A DNA stretch of 64,000 bases from Toxonevra muliebris (taxonomy: Eukaryota > Arthropoda > Insecta > Diptera > Pallopteridae). The position numbers were made by a program, and so were the translations under genes. The stretch is taken from the NCBI GenBank assembly GCA_963691655.1, contig OY829329.1, positions 54,077,408-54,141,407 of the forward strand, given 5' to 3'. Below are positions 1 to 11,900 of this stretch, piece by piece (the stretch's first letter is position 1; every line of letters begins with the position of its first letter). Under the pieces are notes generated by a model. That model was given only the letters and a program-made list of their open reading frames with translations. It was not told the origin of the DNA and searched no databases.

Positions 1-830
1 GTTTTTTTGAGTACGAAATAACACAGCATTTGTTAATATTTAAATATAAGTGATTATCGGAACACCATCTTTGGAAAGAGTTAATATCCAGTTGAACATT
101 CAAGCAATCTGACAACTGAGAGATTTTTAAATATAACTTCACATCATCTGCAAACATTAAACAATTAACAAATCTGAAATGTTGTGGTAAGTCATTGATG
201 AATAGTAAAAAAAATAAACGGCCACTATGGGTACCTTGTGGTATACCAGACCACGCGTTTACCATTAAAGTCAATTTAGTGGAACCAATTTTAACGAAAA
301 GTTTCCTGTCATTTAAAAAACTTTTGAAAAAGTTGAGAAGCGCATCATTATTAATGCCGTACAGTTTCAGCTTGTGTAAGAGAATTGAGTGATCAACTTT
401 ATCGAAGGCTTTGGAAAAATCTGTATATATTATATCTAGTTGTTGTCGTTGCTCCATAGCACTAACAATTTGGTTAGTAATCATCATCAAATTAGTACTT
501 GTAGATCTACCAGGAAAAAACCCATGCTGGTTCTTACATATAACATTATGAACAAGATTAAACAGTTTCTTTTGAATTATGCTATCAAATAATTTGGCAA
601 TAGTACTTTGCTTTACTATAGCCCGGTAGTTGGAGATATCATTACGATCGCCTGATTTAAAAATTGGTACAATTGCGCATAGCTTCCAAGCATCAAGGAA
701 TACACCTTTTTTTAAGCACTCGTTGAAAAGCTTAGCAAATGGAACGACGACCACGTCAGAGGAAATTTTAAGAAATGTTGGAGAAAAACCTTCGATATCC
801 CTGTTACAGCTAGATTTCAACTCTGAGTCT
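1..830 (-). mobile_element. Jockey-like LINE fragment, reverse transcriptase core
   Basis: Translating the minus strand gives a non-LTR reverse transcriptase: a finger segment (VVPFAKLFNECLKKG, IVPIFKSGDRNDISNYRAI), then an FDKVDHS palm motif, a GIPQGTHSG-type segment (usual S/G substitutions) and the catalytic FADD box at 143-154. It runs off the left edge of the window. The right end near 830 is where an opposite-strand copy begins; the same protein resumes at 1633-2110. Jockey clade is assigned from the linker sequence at 1633-2110 and lack of visible RNase H. Several in-frame breaks are expected, so it is a relic. Confidence 0.8.
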
Positions 831-1554
831 GATTCTTATATATCGTCAACTTACATCCTTGCTAATTCGCCATTAAATCGAGTTAAGATAATTAAAGACC
901 TTGGGGTAGTTTTTGATTCAAAATTCACTTTCATATCTCATCTGCACTATATCATTCCTAAGGGGTACTCATTATTAGCTTTCGTTCGTCGAAATAGTGG
1001 TAATTTTACTGATCCATATACATTGAAATCATTGTATACTTCTTTAGTTCGCTCGAAGTTGGAATATGCTTCCTTTATTTGGAATCCATTCTATTCCTCC
1101 CATACTCTACGAATTGAACGAATCCAAAAATCATTCGTAAGATTTGCGTTACGGAAAATAAAATTTTCCGATCCCGTTCCTTCATACAAAGCTCGCTGTG
1201 ATCTCATAAGTTTAAAATCTTTGGAGAGTAGGAGATCAGTCTTATCTGTTCTATATATTTCTGATATTGTAATGGGTAGGGTTAACTGTTCAGATCTTTT
1301 GCAACTAATTAGCTTCAATGTACCTATTAGATCGCTGCGGCACTCTGATTTCTTTCACTTAGATATTTGTCGTACTAATTATGCTTCTAATTCACCTATA
1401 AATCGAGCCTGTCGTTTGTATAACTCTTTATCGATGAAGGATAATGTTGATATTGTTGGTTCAAAGCAAGTATTGAAGTCAATTTTAAATAATTTGTTAT
1501 AATTATAATATATGTATATCTTTTAATAGTCTGTAAGAACCTTTGTTCATTGAC

Positions 1555-1629
<75 letters not shown>

Positions 1630-1632
1630 ATC
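831..1632 (+). mobile_element. 5'-truncated LINE copy, RT C-terminus with (AAAT)n tail
   Basis: The plus strand reads the C-terminal thumb part of a non-LTR reverse transcriptase (for example KIIKDLGVVFDSKFTF, then SKLEYASFIWNP) and stops at 1500-1502. About 50 bases later comes an (AAAT)n tail at 1554-1632, the usual 3' end of such LINEs. The open frame extends left of about 830, but those codons are antisense of the host element, so the insertion boundary is put near 830-845 by sequence homology, not by a clear target duplication. It is inserted into an element of the same general type in opposite orientation. Confidence 0.75.
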
Positions 1633-2110
1633 GCAGTTGCTACATCATTATGAGAAATGTGAAAGATATTAGGACCATTAATTGAGTTGAGCAATTGAAG
1701 GTTGTTATTTGAATTAATAATATTATTATCATTATCATACTTAACATAAACTTCTTGAAAATATTGGGCAAATAAATTACATGACTCGAGAGTATTATTA
1801 GACGATATGCCATTTAATACCAATGTAGTAGGGTAACCATTCGTTTGACGTTTAGAATTTATGTAATTCCAGAAACCGGAAGGGTTGGATGTAAGTTTAG
1901 ATTCAATGTCAAGAATATATTGTCCATATAGAAACTTATGTAAGCAGTCAAAATCTTTCCTTAAGTGTTGTAAGTTAAGAAAATCTGTTTCACAGTTTGT
2001 TCGTTTGTATTTTCTATATGCTTTATTTTTAACATTTTTTAAATGACATAGTCTAGAATTAAACTAAGGTGGTTTTGTAAGCTTTTTCTTAATACCCTTA
2101 ATTTTATATT
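1633..2110 (-). mobile_element. Jockey-like LINE fragment, endonuclease-RT linker
   Basis: The minus strand reads the linker between endonuclease and RT of jockey-type LINEs: SRLCHLKNVKNKAYRKYKR, HKFLYGQYILDIESKL, GFWNYINSKRQTNGYP, NLFAQYFQEVYV, ending ISHNDVATAI at the (AAAT)n tail. Its continuation (ELKSSCNRDIEGFSPTFLK) is found left of the inserted copy at about 830. A stop replaces the usual Trp in PPW-F. The 5' part is missing or unrecognisable beyond about 2110. Confidence 0.75.
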
Positions 2111-3253
2111 TGTAAGCTTTTTCCTTATTGCCACAGATATAACTTCAAATAAAGGATCAACAGATCTAAAAACTTTACTACCCCCAATCACCTTTACCAT
2201 AAGTCAGCTTTGTTTTAGAAAATCTACGCTCGCTCTGGAAATTTGTGTTCAACTATTTTATACAAAATATCACATCTTTCATTTCGCCATTCTAATTAAG
2301 CTGTTCTTTTTGAGTTTTAATTGGTATTTGGTAAATTATCGATATTTGTCTATAATTATTCATCAGCAGATTTAAGGGAATAGGAAGGGTTGTAGGATTT
2401 GAGTATAAAATAACTCAGCCATTATGATCTTTGATTCTGAATTAAAAGGAGTTTTAGAGAAACAAAAAAACTGGAAACCCCTCTCTTGATCTAGCTAAAG
2501 GTTTCTTGATTTCGATATGAAACTTCTTTCTCTGCGGTAGGTCAAAAATGCTTTGTGGCGGAGTCCACATCAAAAAATTTAAATGGAAATCTATTATGAA
2601 AATGCTAGATACTCAAAACATAATATTCATCTTAATGCTCAAAACCCTCGAAAACATCGCAAACTGTATATTTTTCCATCTCTTGTAATTGAATTGTTAA
2701 GTTCCCTAAAGGAAATGGTGGAGGTAAGATGAGAATCTCATACATTTCGATCGTTGGCCATGAGGCAAAAGAATAATCATGAATAATAATGAGGGGTCTA
2801 ACAAATCAAAACGCGAAACATTGTCGAATTGATTTCAGAAAAAGTTGGCATTAGCTCTCTCTCGTTTCTCCACATACATATGTTCTTCGACACTTACCAT
2901 ATTTTTTTCTTTTTTGTGCTCAAGAGAAAGATTTGCGCCTTTTGGGCTACTAACTCCAATTCCGCCGTCTTTAGCCTTCGAGCCACCCTGGAGATTGTGT
3001 CGTTTGTAGTGGCTAAGCAGTAATATCGTATCTCTATACATATAGGTATGGTTTTTATACTGTCCCTTTTTGGCTTATTTCCATTCCATTTTTATAAGTA
3101 CGACATCTGTATTGCCAGCTTAAATTCCTCTGTTTTCTCAAATGTTTGTCTATTTGCACCTCAAAAGAAATTAACATTAATTTTATTTTTCTAAAATACT
3201 TCTACTACAAGAATTTTTTCTAAATTTTTTTTAAATATACTTAGTTGAAGCCA
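2111..3253. other. AT-rich non-coding stretch
   Basis: I see no gene or clear repeat. Short open frames here have no recognisable domain and are interrupted by homopolymer runs. A faint similarity between about 2370-2510 and 46280-46390 (both contain CATTATGATC) may be an old dispersed repeat. Confidence 0.5.
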
Positions 3254-3521
3254 ACTTGAATTTATACCAGGTGAAGTTACCGGCACCTCATTCTTCTTCT
3301 TTCATCGTTGGCAATATCATAGGCTGTCAAAATCATTGTTTACGTTTGCTCACCATTTATACATACATTCTCTTCACCCCGCCATAATTGCCGCAGCAAC
3401 AAGTATGTGTTGTTATTATTTTGTTGTACGGCTGATTTTGACATTCAATGGTATCTGACGCAACAACAAAAATAAGGTGAAATTGTTGTAATCTTGCTAT
3501 CACCTTATACATGATTTCACC
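3254..3521 (-). mobile_element. MITE-like repeat, copy A
   Basis: This 268-base block is the reverse complement of the block at 7213-7507 with scattered mismatches and small indels. Shared landmarks are ATCTTGCTATCACCTT, GTACGGCTGATTTTGACA and CCTATGATATT (the last two slightly diverged). The ends carry TTGAA and TTCACC, matching the GGTGAA/TTCACC termini of the other copy. It has no coding capacity. Superfamily unknown. Confidence 0.65.
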
Positions 3522-5179
3522 ACTGTTTAATCTCAACGTTTGTACTTCTGATTCGGTTATTTCCCTCCGTTCGCTCCATCGTTTCACTCCCTAACACTTT
3601 ATGTGTTTCATTATTTTTGTAAGTTAAATCGATTCTATGCTTTCATATCTATCTAAAGTGTGTAAAAAGTTTCACTTTAAAAAGTTTAACTAACTAACTT
3701 ATGAATCTGATTAAGATGAACTTTACATGCTTTAGCAACAAATTCAATGTTGGGATGATAAGAATTTTGTATAAACTCATGCCACTTGTTAAAGAATTAA
3801 GCACTTTAGTTAGCTTAAAGCCATTTAATTTGGTGGTAATTTGAGATTGCCTTCACTTTCAACAGTCACTTAATTTTGTTTATATCTATGTAAGTTATGG
3901 CCAAGGGCTCTTGGGAACACTTTCCTCATCGTTTGTTTTTTATCATTTTTATGCTGGCATTGCAAATTAATCATACGCTTTGTAGTACTGTACAGCATCA
4001 ACAGCCAGAGGCACTTAAGCGTAGTTTTCATTGTTTATTTTTTATAATTTCTTAGACAATTTCTATTTTTTTATTTTCAGAAAGAAACTCTATTGGATAT
4101 TTCTAATAGTACCTACATAAGGTATATCAAATAAACTTAATGCTCTTTATAAATTCAAGCAATTTGATACTTGTAAACTTTATATGTTTGTATAATATTT
4201 CATTTGCATAAATATTTGCAGGTTTTGCCAAAAACAGTTCGAAGAAAACTTTTTGTAATAGTAATACATAATTGAATGTTGTGCAAAATATAGTGAGCAA
4301 AGTATCGGATACTTTTAGGTTGAGCTATGAAGTTTATATAAATGGAAAAAGGAACCTGCTAAATTTGTATGTTAAACGTAAAGTTTATATACTTCTTAAA
4401 TGCAAGATGCAACAGTTGCTCATATTATACTCTGGTTTAAGTTTTTGAAAGTTCAGCATTTCAAATTACTATACTTCATACACCATTGCCCTGAATGAAT
4501 ATGTATATAAAATTTAAAAAATAAGTTTATTTATTTGAAAAAAGTTTGTGTTCACCAATTATAATTGATTACAAAGTTCACCTCCTCAAATATTTAGTAC
4601 TTTAGCTGGCAGCATAGTCGCCTTTTCCTTTACAGTTTACTAAATGATACTGAATTATAATTTTCCTTTTAGCCACTAACTAGCAAAGCTGCAAATTGAA
4701 TTTTAAAATGATTTGCATTTGATAGATCTGCATTTGATAGATCTGATTATAGAAAAATGTCAAGTTAGTTATTTTACCATATACCATATTCCGTTTTGCA
4801 AAAGTTAACTTTGGTAAATACTTCGAAAAGACCACGACCAACTTTACTTCAGATGAGGCAACACACGAGCTGCTGGCATCAAATCATTCATCAATACAGA
4901 GTCACAGAACTCACATTTCGGCGATGTTCCAAGGAATCAATAAATTTCGAAACGCTACTCTTCCCTATCAGTTTTATTGCTTGGTGTTAAATAAAGTCCA
5001 AGAAAGTCCAGTTGTGTTCGTCTATAAACATGAACGAAAGTCCATTTCGGATGACAATACATATTTAATAGAGACGAAAAAGAGCTAATATCAGAAAATA
5101 AAGACATATTCATCGACCGATTGTCGCACACATTTTTTCTTCTCTGTCATTCTTTTACAAAAGGAGCATGCCACAGTAT
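3522..5179. other. AT-rich non-coding stretch
   Basis: No gene seen. A short direct duplication of GATAGATCTG(C/A)TTTGAT-type sequence sits near 4720-4745. The rest is AT-rich intron-like or intergenic sequence. Confidence 0.45.
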
Positions 5180-6605
5180 GATAAGTTAGGTTAAGTGGCC
5201 TATTGTATTACTACGTGGGAGTGCCATCCACCCCGTTTGGTACAGTTAGATTTGGTTATATATTTGAGTAGGTCTCTAATGATGACCCTAAGTCAGATAG
5301 ATCGTCCAGAAAGTGTTGACCTAGAGTGATTTTTCAACAGATAGCCATGATTGGACTGAAGCAAAGGGAGTGAGGAATGGATTTCTTCTCCTTTTCGTTT
5401 TAGTAAATTTTGCAGAAGCCATTTAGGGACGCACCTAACCTAGATGGGTGTACGCCTGTAAGGCAGTGACCAGGTTTTACTGCCATAACTTCTACCAAAA
5501 GATAGCAGCTTCTTAGAGCGGTTGGGGTTTTACTCTGGACATACCTGCTTGGTGATTTTGCACATGAGCTCAATCAGACATCTCATCTTCGAAAAAGGCA
5601 TTTTTGGACCAAATCTAGCTAGCTCATAAGTTTTGTTATTACCATATAATCACAGTGGCCTGGAACCCACATAAGGTGAAATCCATCGGCTACTTCGTTG
5701 AGCAGACGTCAACTATAAAAAGCCACCTTGGAGGTCAGTGCTTTACTGGTTAGGGATTTCATAGTAGGTTGGCTGCCCCTGAAAATAAAAATATCATGAG
5801 CTGATACTTCATTACATTTCAGCCAGTTTACCGCTACCTGTACGGCCATGATCTCAGTTTGGAAGAATAAGCTTATACCTTGTTGCTCAGAGAGTATCCC
5901 TCCCCCTACCTTTCCATCCAGTTTGGATTCATCAGTGTAAAAGTGCACCGCATTCTTGTGCTGGAGACGACTCGCAATCATATCCTCTCTCGAAGGAATG
6001 GAAGTGATAAAGTGATTGCCGAAGAAGGGTATGGGGAGGGTATAGTCAATGTTGCGGTGAATTCTGAAAGGAATTTGGAATAGCCTACAAATGTTTCAGA
6101 CCAGGGATTAACTGAATTTAGCCTGATAGATAAGTTGGCCGCGAACTTTTTCCCAAAGAGGTCAACAGGAGTTAAGTAGAGAATGATATTCATGGCTAAG
6201 GAAGAGGTTGTTCTTAACCTTGCCCAATACCTGTTGTGGACTTCTTTTTGGAGAGCTGTCCAACAAACCATTGCACCATGAAATAGAATTTGTCTAATGA
6301 CTGCCGTGTAAAGCAATTGTACGATTCGAAGTTCCATGCCCCACATTTTGCTTACTGTTTTTTGCATGAGAAAAGGGCAACATTGGTCTTCTGGGGCCTA
6401 AAAAAGGTATTATCTTTCCAGCTCGATTTCCTATCTAGGATAAGTTCCAGATATTTCGCCTGTTCCAATAACCTTAGAGTGGCCCCACTGAGAATCGGAG
6501 TATTAAAGGTGGGGATGATAGACAGTATGATATATCGATTGCTTTCGACTGGCTTTTTTCATTTCCTTTCCACTATTCCTTTAAATGTTGCCGTCATTGA
6601 AAATT
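5180..6605 (-). mobile_element. Degenerate I/R1/LOA-group LINE with RNase H
   Basis: Minus-strand translation gives, in order, the RT thumb (KYLELILDRKSSWK near 6440, KMWGMELRIVQLLYTAVIR near 6300), an RNase H domain (HFYTDESKLDGKVGGG near 5920, FQTEIMAVQVAVNWL near 5840) and the RNase H end (GFHLMWVPGHC near 5670). RNase H in a LINE places it in the I/R1/LOA group. Frames change between segments and stops occur, so it is dead. The 3' end near 5180 is approximate. Confidence 0.8.
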
Positions 6606-6611
6606 GTCACG

Positions 6612-6870
6612 ATATATGAGCCGTTGCGTGCCAAATTGGTGTAAGTCAGTTTTTTTTATTATTTGGATTTTCACCTTCAGACAATAATTTTGGTCTTATT
6701 TAGTTTCCTACAAAAAAAGATGTACATCTAGGTTGAACGTATAAAGCTGCTTGAACATCGTGAAAATAAGTTTTATAAGAGCGCTATTTTGCACAGCACT
6801 TCTGTAAAACCAATGTATTTTCTAATCTAATTTTGACTTACACCACTTTTGCACGCAACGGCTCATATAT
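6612..6870. mobile_element. MITE with about 33-bp terminal inverted repeats
   Basis: The ends are inverted copies: ATATATGAGCCGTTGCGTGC at 6612 and its complement ending at 6870, continuing inward as TTGGTGTAAGTCA versus TGACTTACACCA with one small indel. The interior of about 190 bases is non-coding. The target duplication may be TATA or ATAT but the AT-rich flanks make this ambiguous. Superfamily unknown. Confidence 0.75.
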
Positions 6871-7212
6871 ATATAAAATTTGAGTATGACAGATCGATGC
6901 TAAAACTGCTTCTCTAAAATTAAAATTAAGTTAATTCTATGAAAGAGAGCAGTTTAGCTTTCTTTCTCAGAGTCAAAAAAAAAATAGAAAAGAGCGCGAC
7001 CGGTGAATTCACCTTAAGTGTGATTTATTGCATTTCAAAAAGAACTAATAAGAGAGGATCAGGAGGTACTAGTGCTCTCGTTTGCCCTATAATTGCAGTG
7101 TTTATTATGTGAATGAATAAAATGTTAATGTTTCTTTCCAACTATGTGCTCATAAGATTTGTTAATTATTCGGGTTCAATGAGGTGTTAGAAAATTCGTT
7201 AGTGGATACCAT

Positions 7213-7507
7213 GGTGAAATCATGTAGAAGGTGATAGCAAGATTACAACAATTTCACCATGGGAAAAACAACACATCGTTGTTGTTGCGTCAGATATCGT
7301 AAAATGTCAAAATCAGCCGTACAACAAAATAATAACAAGACATTTTTGTTGTTGCGGCCATAATGGCGGCGTAAAGAGAATGTAAAAATGGAGAACAAAC
7401 GTAAACAAACAATCAAAAGTAAACAATGATTTTGACAGCCTATGATATTGACCACGAAAAAAGAAGAAGAATTAGTTGCTGATAACTTTACTTGGTATAA
7501 ATTCACC
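7213..7507 (+). mobile_element. MITE-like repeat, copy B, with 13-bp flanking repeats
   Basis: The block begins GGTGAAATC and ends AATTCACC, so the outer 6 bases are inverted repeats. It is bracketed by two identical 13-mers, TTAGTGGATACCA, at 7199-7211 and 7508-7520. It matches copy A at 3254-3521 in opposite orientation. A nearby perfect palindrome GGTGAATTCACC at 7002-7013, also followed by TTA, looks like two element ends joined. No coding capacity. Confidence 0.7.
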
Positions 7508-7520
7508 TTAGTGGATACCA

Positions 7521-8949
7521 GGCCATATTGGGTCTCATGCGCGTGTCACTCATAGGCGTGTAAAGTTACTTCATGTGACTTTATTAGTTTCTATTTGCTT
7601 TGAATTAAATTTCCTACTCATAATTTTCAACTTGACTCCTAAGCCATCATTGTTATTGAGATTAAATTTAATATGACAGTTCATCTAGTTTTATCTATTC
7701 TATCATAATTTAAGCAATGTTGCGTATACGTCATGGTGCACCCAAAATTTGTTATATATTTTTTGCAATACGAGAAAGAGTTAAAAAAATTAAAAACAAA
7801 TTATGCAGTTTTGAAAGTATGCCTACTTCATGGTAAATAACAAAGAAAAAAACCTTAAACTTTAGAAATTATATGATTGCTTAAACTTAAAAAAATAAAT
7901 CCCTGAATAGAGCAAACCCAATTCTGTTGAAATGTTTTTTTTTTTACTCACCTTTAAAAGTTTAAAGTTTTATACAACTACTGCATAATTCATATGCATG
8001 AATTTCAATTCAATTTCTTATACAACTGAATGCTGACTATTTGCTGCTAGCACTTGCTACTGCTGCTGCTACTACAATTTCTTTCGCCGTTGCAATTTCT
8101 ACTACTACTATAGAATTTCTTCTACTACTACAAAATATCTTTTTCCACTAACTATTAGTTCAGATCCTATAAAAACGTTTTACTGGCAACTGGAAACTGA
8201 AAACTGCTTGCATAAATTTCATATATAAAATTTGTGTGAACAAGCGAAGCGAATTGCACGTACACACACCCACAAACATACAAACAAACAAAGAAACTCA
8301 ATGCTATTGGCTGCCTGCTCCTTTCAAAAACAACTCAGCTTATATTTGCATGATGCACTTTTGCATGTTGAGCTGCTGTTGCTCTCCTGCCTGCCAGCCA
8401 GCTGCTTGCCTGATTGCCACAACTTGGCGTGTCGTACACACTCACAAACATTTGTAACAGTTTCCGTTTCCGTTTCTCATAGCATTGTGTTTATATGCGT
8501 TTGTGTGTTTATTTATATAAAGCAATTTGGACAAGTTTTTTTTTTTTTGACAATTTCTTTTTTTATTTTTTGTTTGTTTTGTAGGAAGTTTGCGTGGCAG
8601 TCAACGTCTGCAATTATTGCACTTATTTAAAAGATGTTTATGCTCAAAAAATACTTTTCTTACCCGGCTCTTCTTTTCATCTTTTCCTTTAAGCTAAAGT
8701 AGCAGTGTATTAACGCTCAAGGGATGTACTGTGGAAACTTGTGCGTTTAAATGCACATACCGCTTTGTTTTTTTTTTTTTTTTTTTTTGGCTTAAATAAA
8801 TATTTGTGAAAGTATGAATTTAAATGTGCCAAAATAAAGTAAGCACAAAGTACTTGGCTGTAGACGAGGAAGTAGCAGTATCAGAAAATGAATTTTTGAA
8901 CATTATAAATATGTTTTTGTTTTCTAAGCGTTGTGGAGGGTAAGAGTGC

Positions 8950-8981
<32 letters not shown>

Positions 8982-11900
8982 TGTGTTTTTAAGAAGAGAA
9001 CTTGTTTACAAAACTTTTTGCGTAAATAACCTCAATAAACTGTATTCATGTGCATGCCTGCATGTGCTCGGCTGCATGTGGGAGTGCTAGTGTGACGTGA
9101 GCGGAAGAGTATGGTTGAAGAGAGGCAAGAGCATAACTGTAGTTATTAAAATAGTAATTTGCAAGCAACTGCAACCAGAAGCAACAACAAAATATGTGCA
9201 CAAATTTGACATTTTTCAAAAAATAAAAACCAAAACAACACTAAAAACTTTTCTCCCACAAAAACAACAGCAGTCAGATGAACTCGTGCATATACACACA
9301 TACAAATATAAGAAAATCCATAGAAGTAGAAGAAGCAGTGATAACGAAGTTAGTGCAGTTAAAATTTTATTAAAATTTTTGGCCGTTTGCATAATTAAAT
9401 TTATAAATTAATTTTGTATGCGACAATGAACAAATTTTTTTAAAAACAAATTTTTACATCCAGAGCAAAAGCTGATAGTAAGAATTTCAATAAAATAATA
9501 ATAACGAAATAAAAATTTATGTGAGCCTATATACAATACAAAATTGTTTTTAAGCCACTGAAGTAATAGAATAAAATTTTATAAACTAAACTAAAAGTGG
9601 GCGTATTCCTAATAAAGCCAAAATTTGTGCTGATCTTTTTTAATTTTTCTGCACAACTTGAGAGCTTGAGCTTCTGTTTACATCTAATTCTTCTTGCTGC
9701 ATTTGGTTTGTCTGTTAACGATCGCTTACGAACATTTACGGATATAACAAATATGAATGTGTATGTGGAGAATAGGTAAATGTAAAAGAGAGCACACAGT
9801 AAATCAAGGTGGTAGGAAATAGCTATGCCAACTTGCAGGAATTCCCCGATTTGCGGGTAATTTTACTCAGTACGGGGAATCGGGGAATGAGCGGTTTTTT
9901 GCGGGGAATTTAAAACCGTTCAGCTTTTAGTTATTAAGTATTTTTTGTCAAATTTTATGTAATGGAAATCGTTTAACTTTTGCAATATTTCATATTTTAG
10001 GTCTTAAGATCTTCATATTTTCTTAAGAGGACCGTGTATTTTCTTGGTTTGAAGAAATCGATTTTTAAAAAATTATGTAATTTGAAAGCCTTTCATTTCA
10101 AAAGTATTTTGTAAAAATTTCAGAGAGAAACTCAAAGTGCTTTCGTAGATATAGGCAATTATAACGCCGAGTGTTATTCAATAAAAACAGTTGCCTTCCC
10201 TTTCGGCCGTTTAGAAAGGTTTAGCTATGCCTTGGTCCAGCAACTCTTGATTAATAACTCTCAATCCTTGCTGACTAATCTGTAAACTTACAAGCTACGG
10301 TCAGCCATCATAAAGAAGATGAAGTATGTTTTAAATGTTAAAACCCAATAGTCAAAACTTTTAACCCGTTTTTCTCAAAACATTTTTTATTTGAGCCAAA
10401 AGAAAGTCCATGCCTTTTCGTTATTTGAAGTTATATATAAACAGGCTTAATGAACAAATGTAGTCATCACAACAACAATGTATATAGAGACGGGCAAATC
10501 AGACGGCCGTTTCGGAATCCGCCACAATTCCTCATCAGTGATCTTAGTGATAGTTCTTAATCTTTCAATATCCTATATAAGCTACTAATATTTGAAATCA
10601 TAACCCAGAATTACGGATTTGAAAGTCCATGCCTTTTCTTTTGAGAACTTTGATGTCCAAAAGTGGGCTGAGGTTTGTTTATCTATCAAAACCAACGTCT
10701 AGTAACTCGAAACACCCCACCTCGTTTAAATTTGGTGTGGTAACTACTACCTAATGGAACTAAACTTTGTGCAAGTTGGAGCCCGATAGATTTTGATTTT
10801 GAATGGGGTCACTTGAGATGAAATCACTCATGTATCGAAAGAACTCCGAAGTCAGAAAGAATCGGGGAGACAGAAAAAATGAGTTGGCATCCGTGGTAGG
10901 AAATAAGATATAACAAGCCATTCTCGTCTTCGCTCTCTTGAACACATACTAAATCACTCTTACCCTCTCACTTTAGCTCTCTTCCTCTCACTCTTCGCTA
11001 TATCAACATCCCTTATCCTGCCTGAATGAGTTCTAGTGAACATCCCTAATCTAGACTGCAACACTGCCATAATCCAAATAAAAAAAAAATTCAAAAAGTT
11101 AAGCATGAAAAACTAACTGCTATTTAATGTTTCACCTTGTGTAGAAAAATCATAAGATTATCTTATAAACTCTTCTTGTGAAACGATTTTTGGTTTTTAT
11201 TGCGTTCTACTAAATGGTAGTGCATTGAATGCAATTTTCTAGAATATATGCATTTTTGACTTATGACAGTCTTGCAGCAAACCAGTGAAGCGAAGCTGCG
11301 AAAGTTGGCAGCCCTTGTTTAGCTCATTCATGGCGGTAAATGGCTCACTTTTAATTCGCTGATATTAAAGTCACATAAAGTTAACTTCAATTAATTGTGT
11401 TTTATTTAAGTAAAACTAAATAATTAAATAATTTTAATTGTACCCACCTTTTGCAATTTTTTACTTGTACTCATTTAAAAGTTTTCATTAAAAAAAAAAA
11501 CAAAAAATCTTCAAGTGACTGCCAGACAAAAAAATTCCAAATGGAAAAAGCAAAAGCGGCACATCTGCTGTAGAAATATTCTACTGTTTGTTTGCTGTTG
11601 TGTATAAGTGGTATTATCACGAGACAAGCGAATTAAGATGAGTCTTCTCTCTCCTCATCTCTCCTGTCTGCTATGCACTTGTTTGTTTGTATATCACTAT
11701 GGCTATGTGCAAGTGCTCACTTCAAGACACCTCAATTACACTTGACTTCATTCAATTCAATTTACACTGCGGCCACTTAAAGCGTTTTTCCTTTTTCTTG
11801 TTTTTGTTACCTACCGTTGTTGTTGTTATTATTATTTTTAATCTCTGAGCTGAAAATTAAAAGAATTTACAAAGAATGAAACAAGCAACAACACAAAGTA

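Noticed and set aside
630..830. N-terminal part of a 290-codon plus-strand frame
   Set aside because: This part is antisense to the minus-strand RT; only the portion after about 830 is sense LINE sequence.
9097..9411. 104-codon frame before the first Nos exon as a candidate 5' exon
   Set aside because: No similarity to the NOS N-terminal region, no convincing donor in the right phase, and composition is like the surrounding non-coding DNA.
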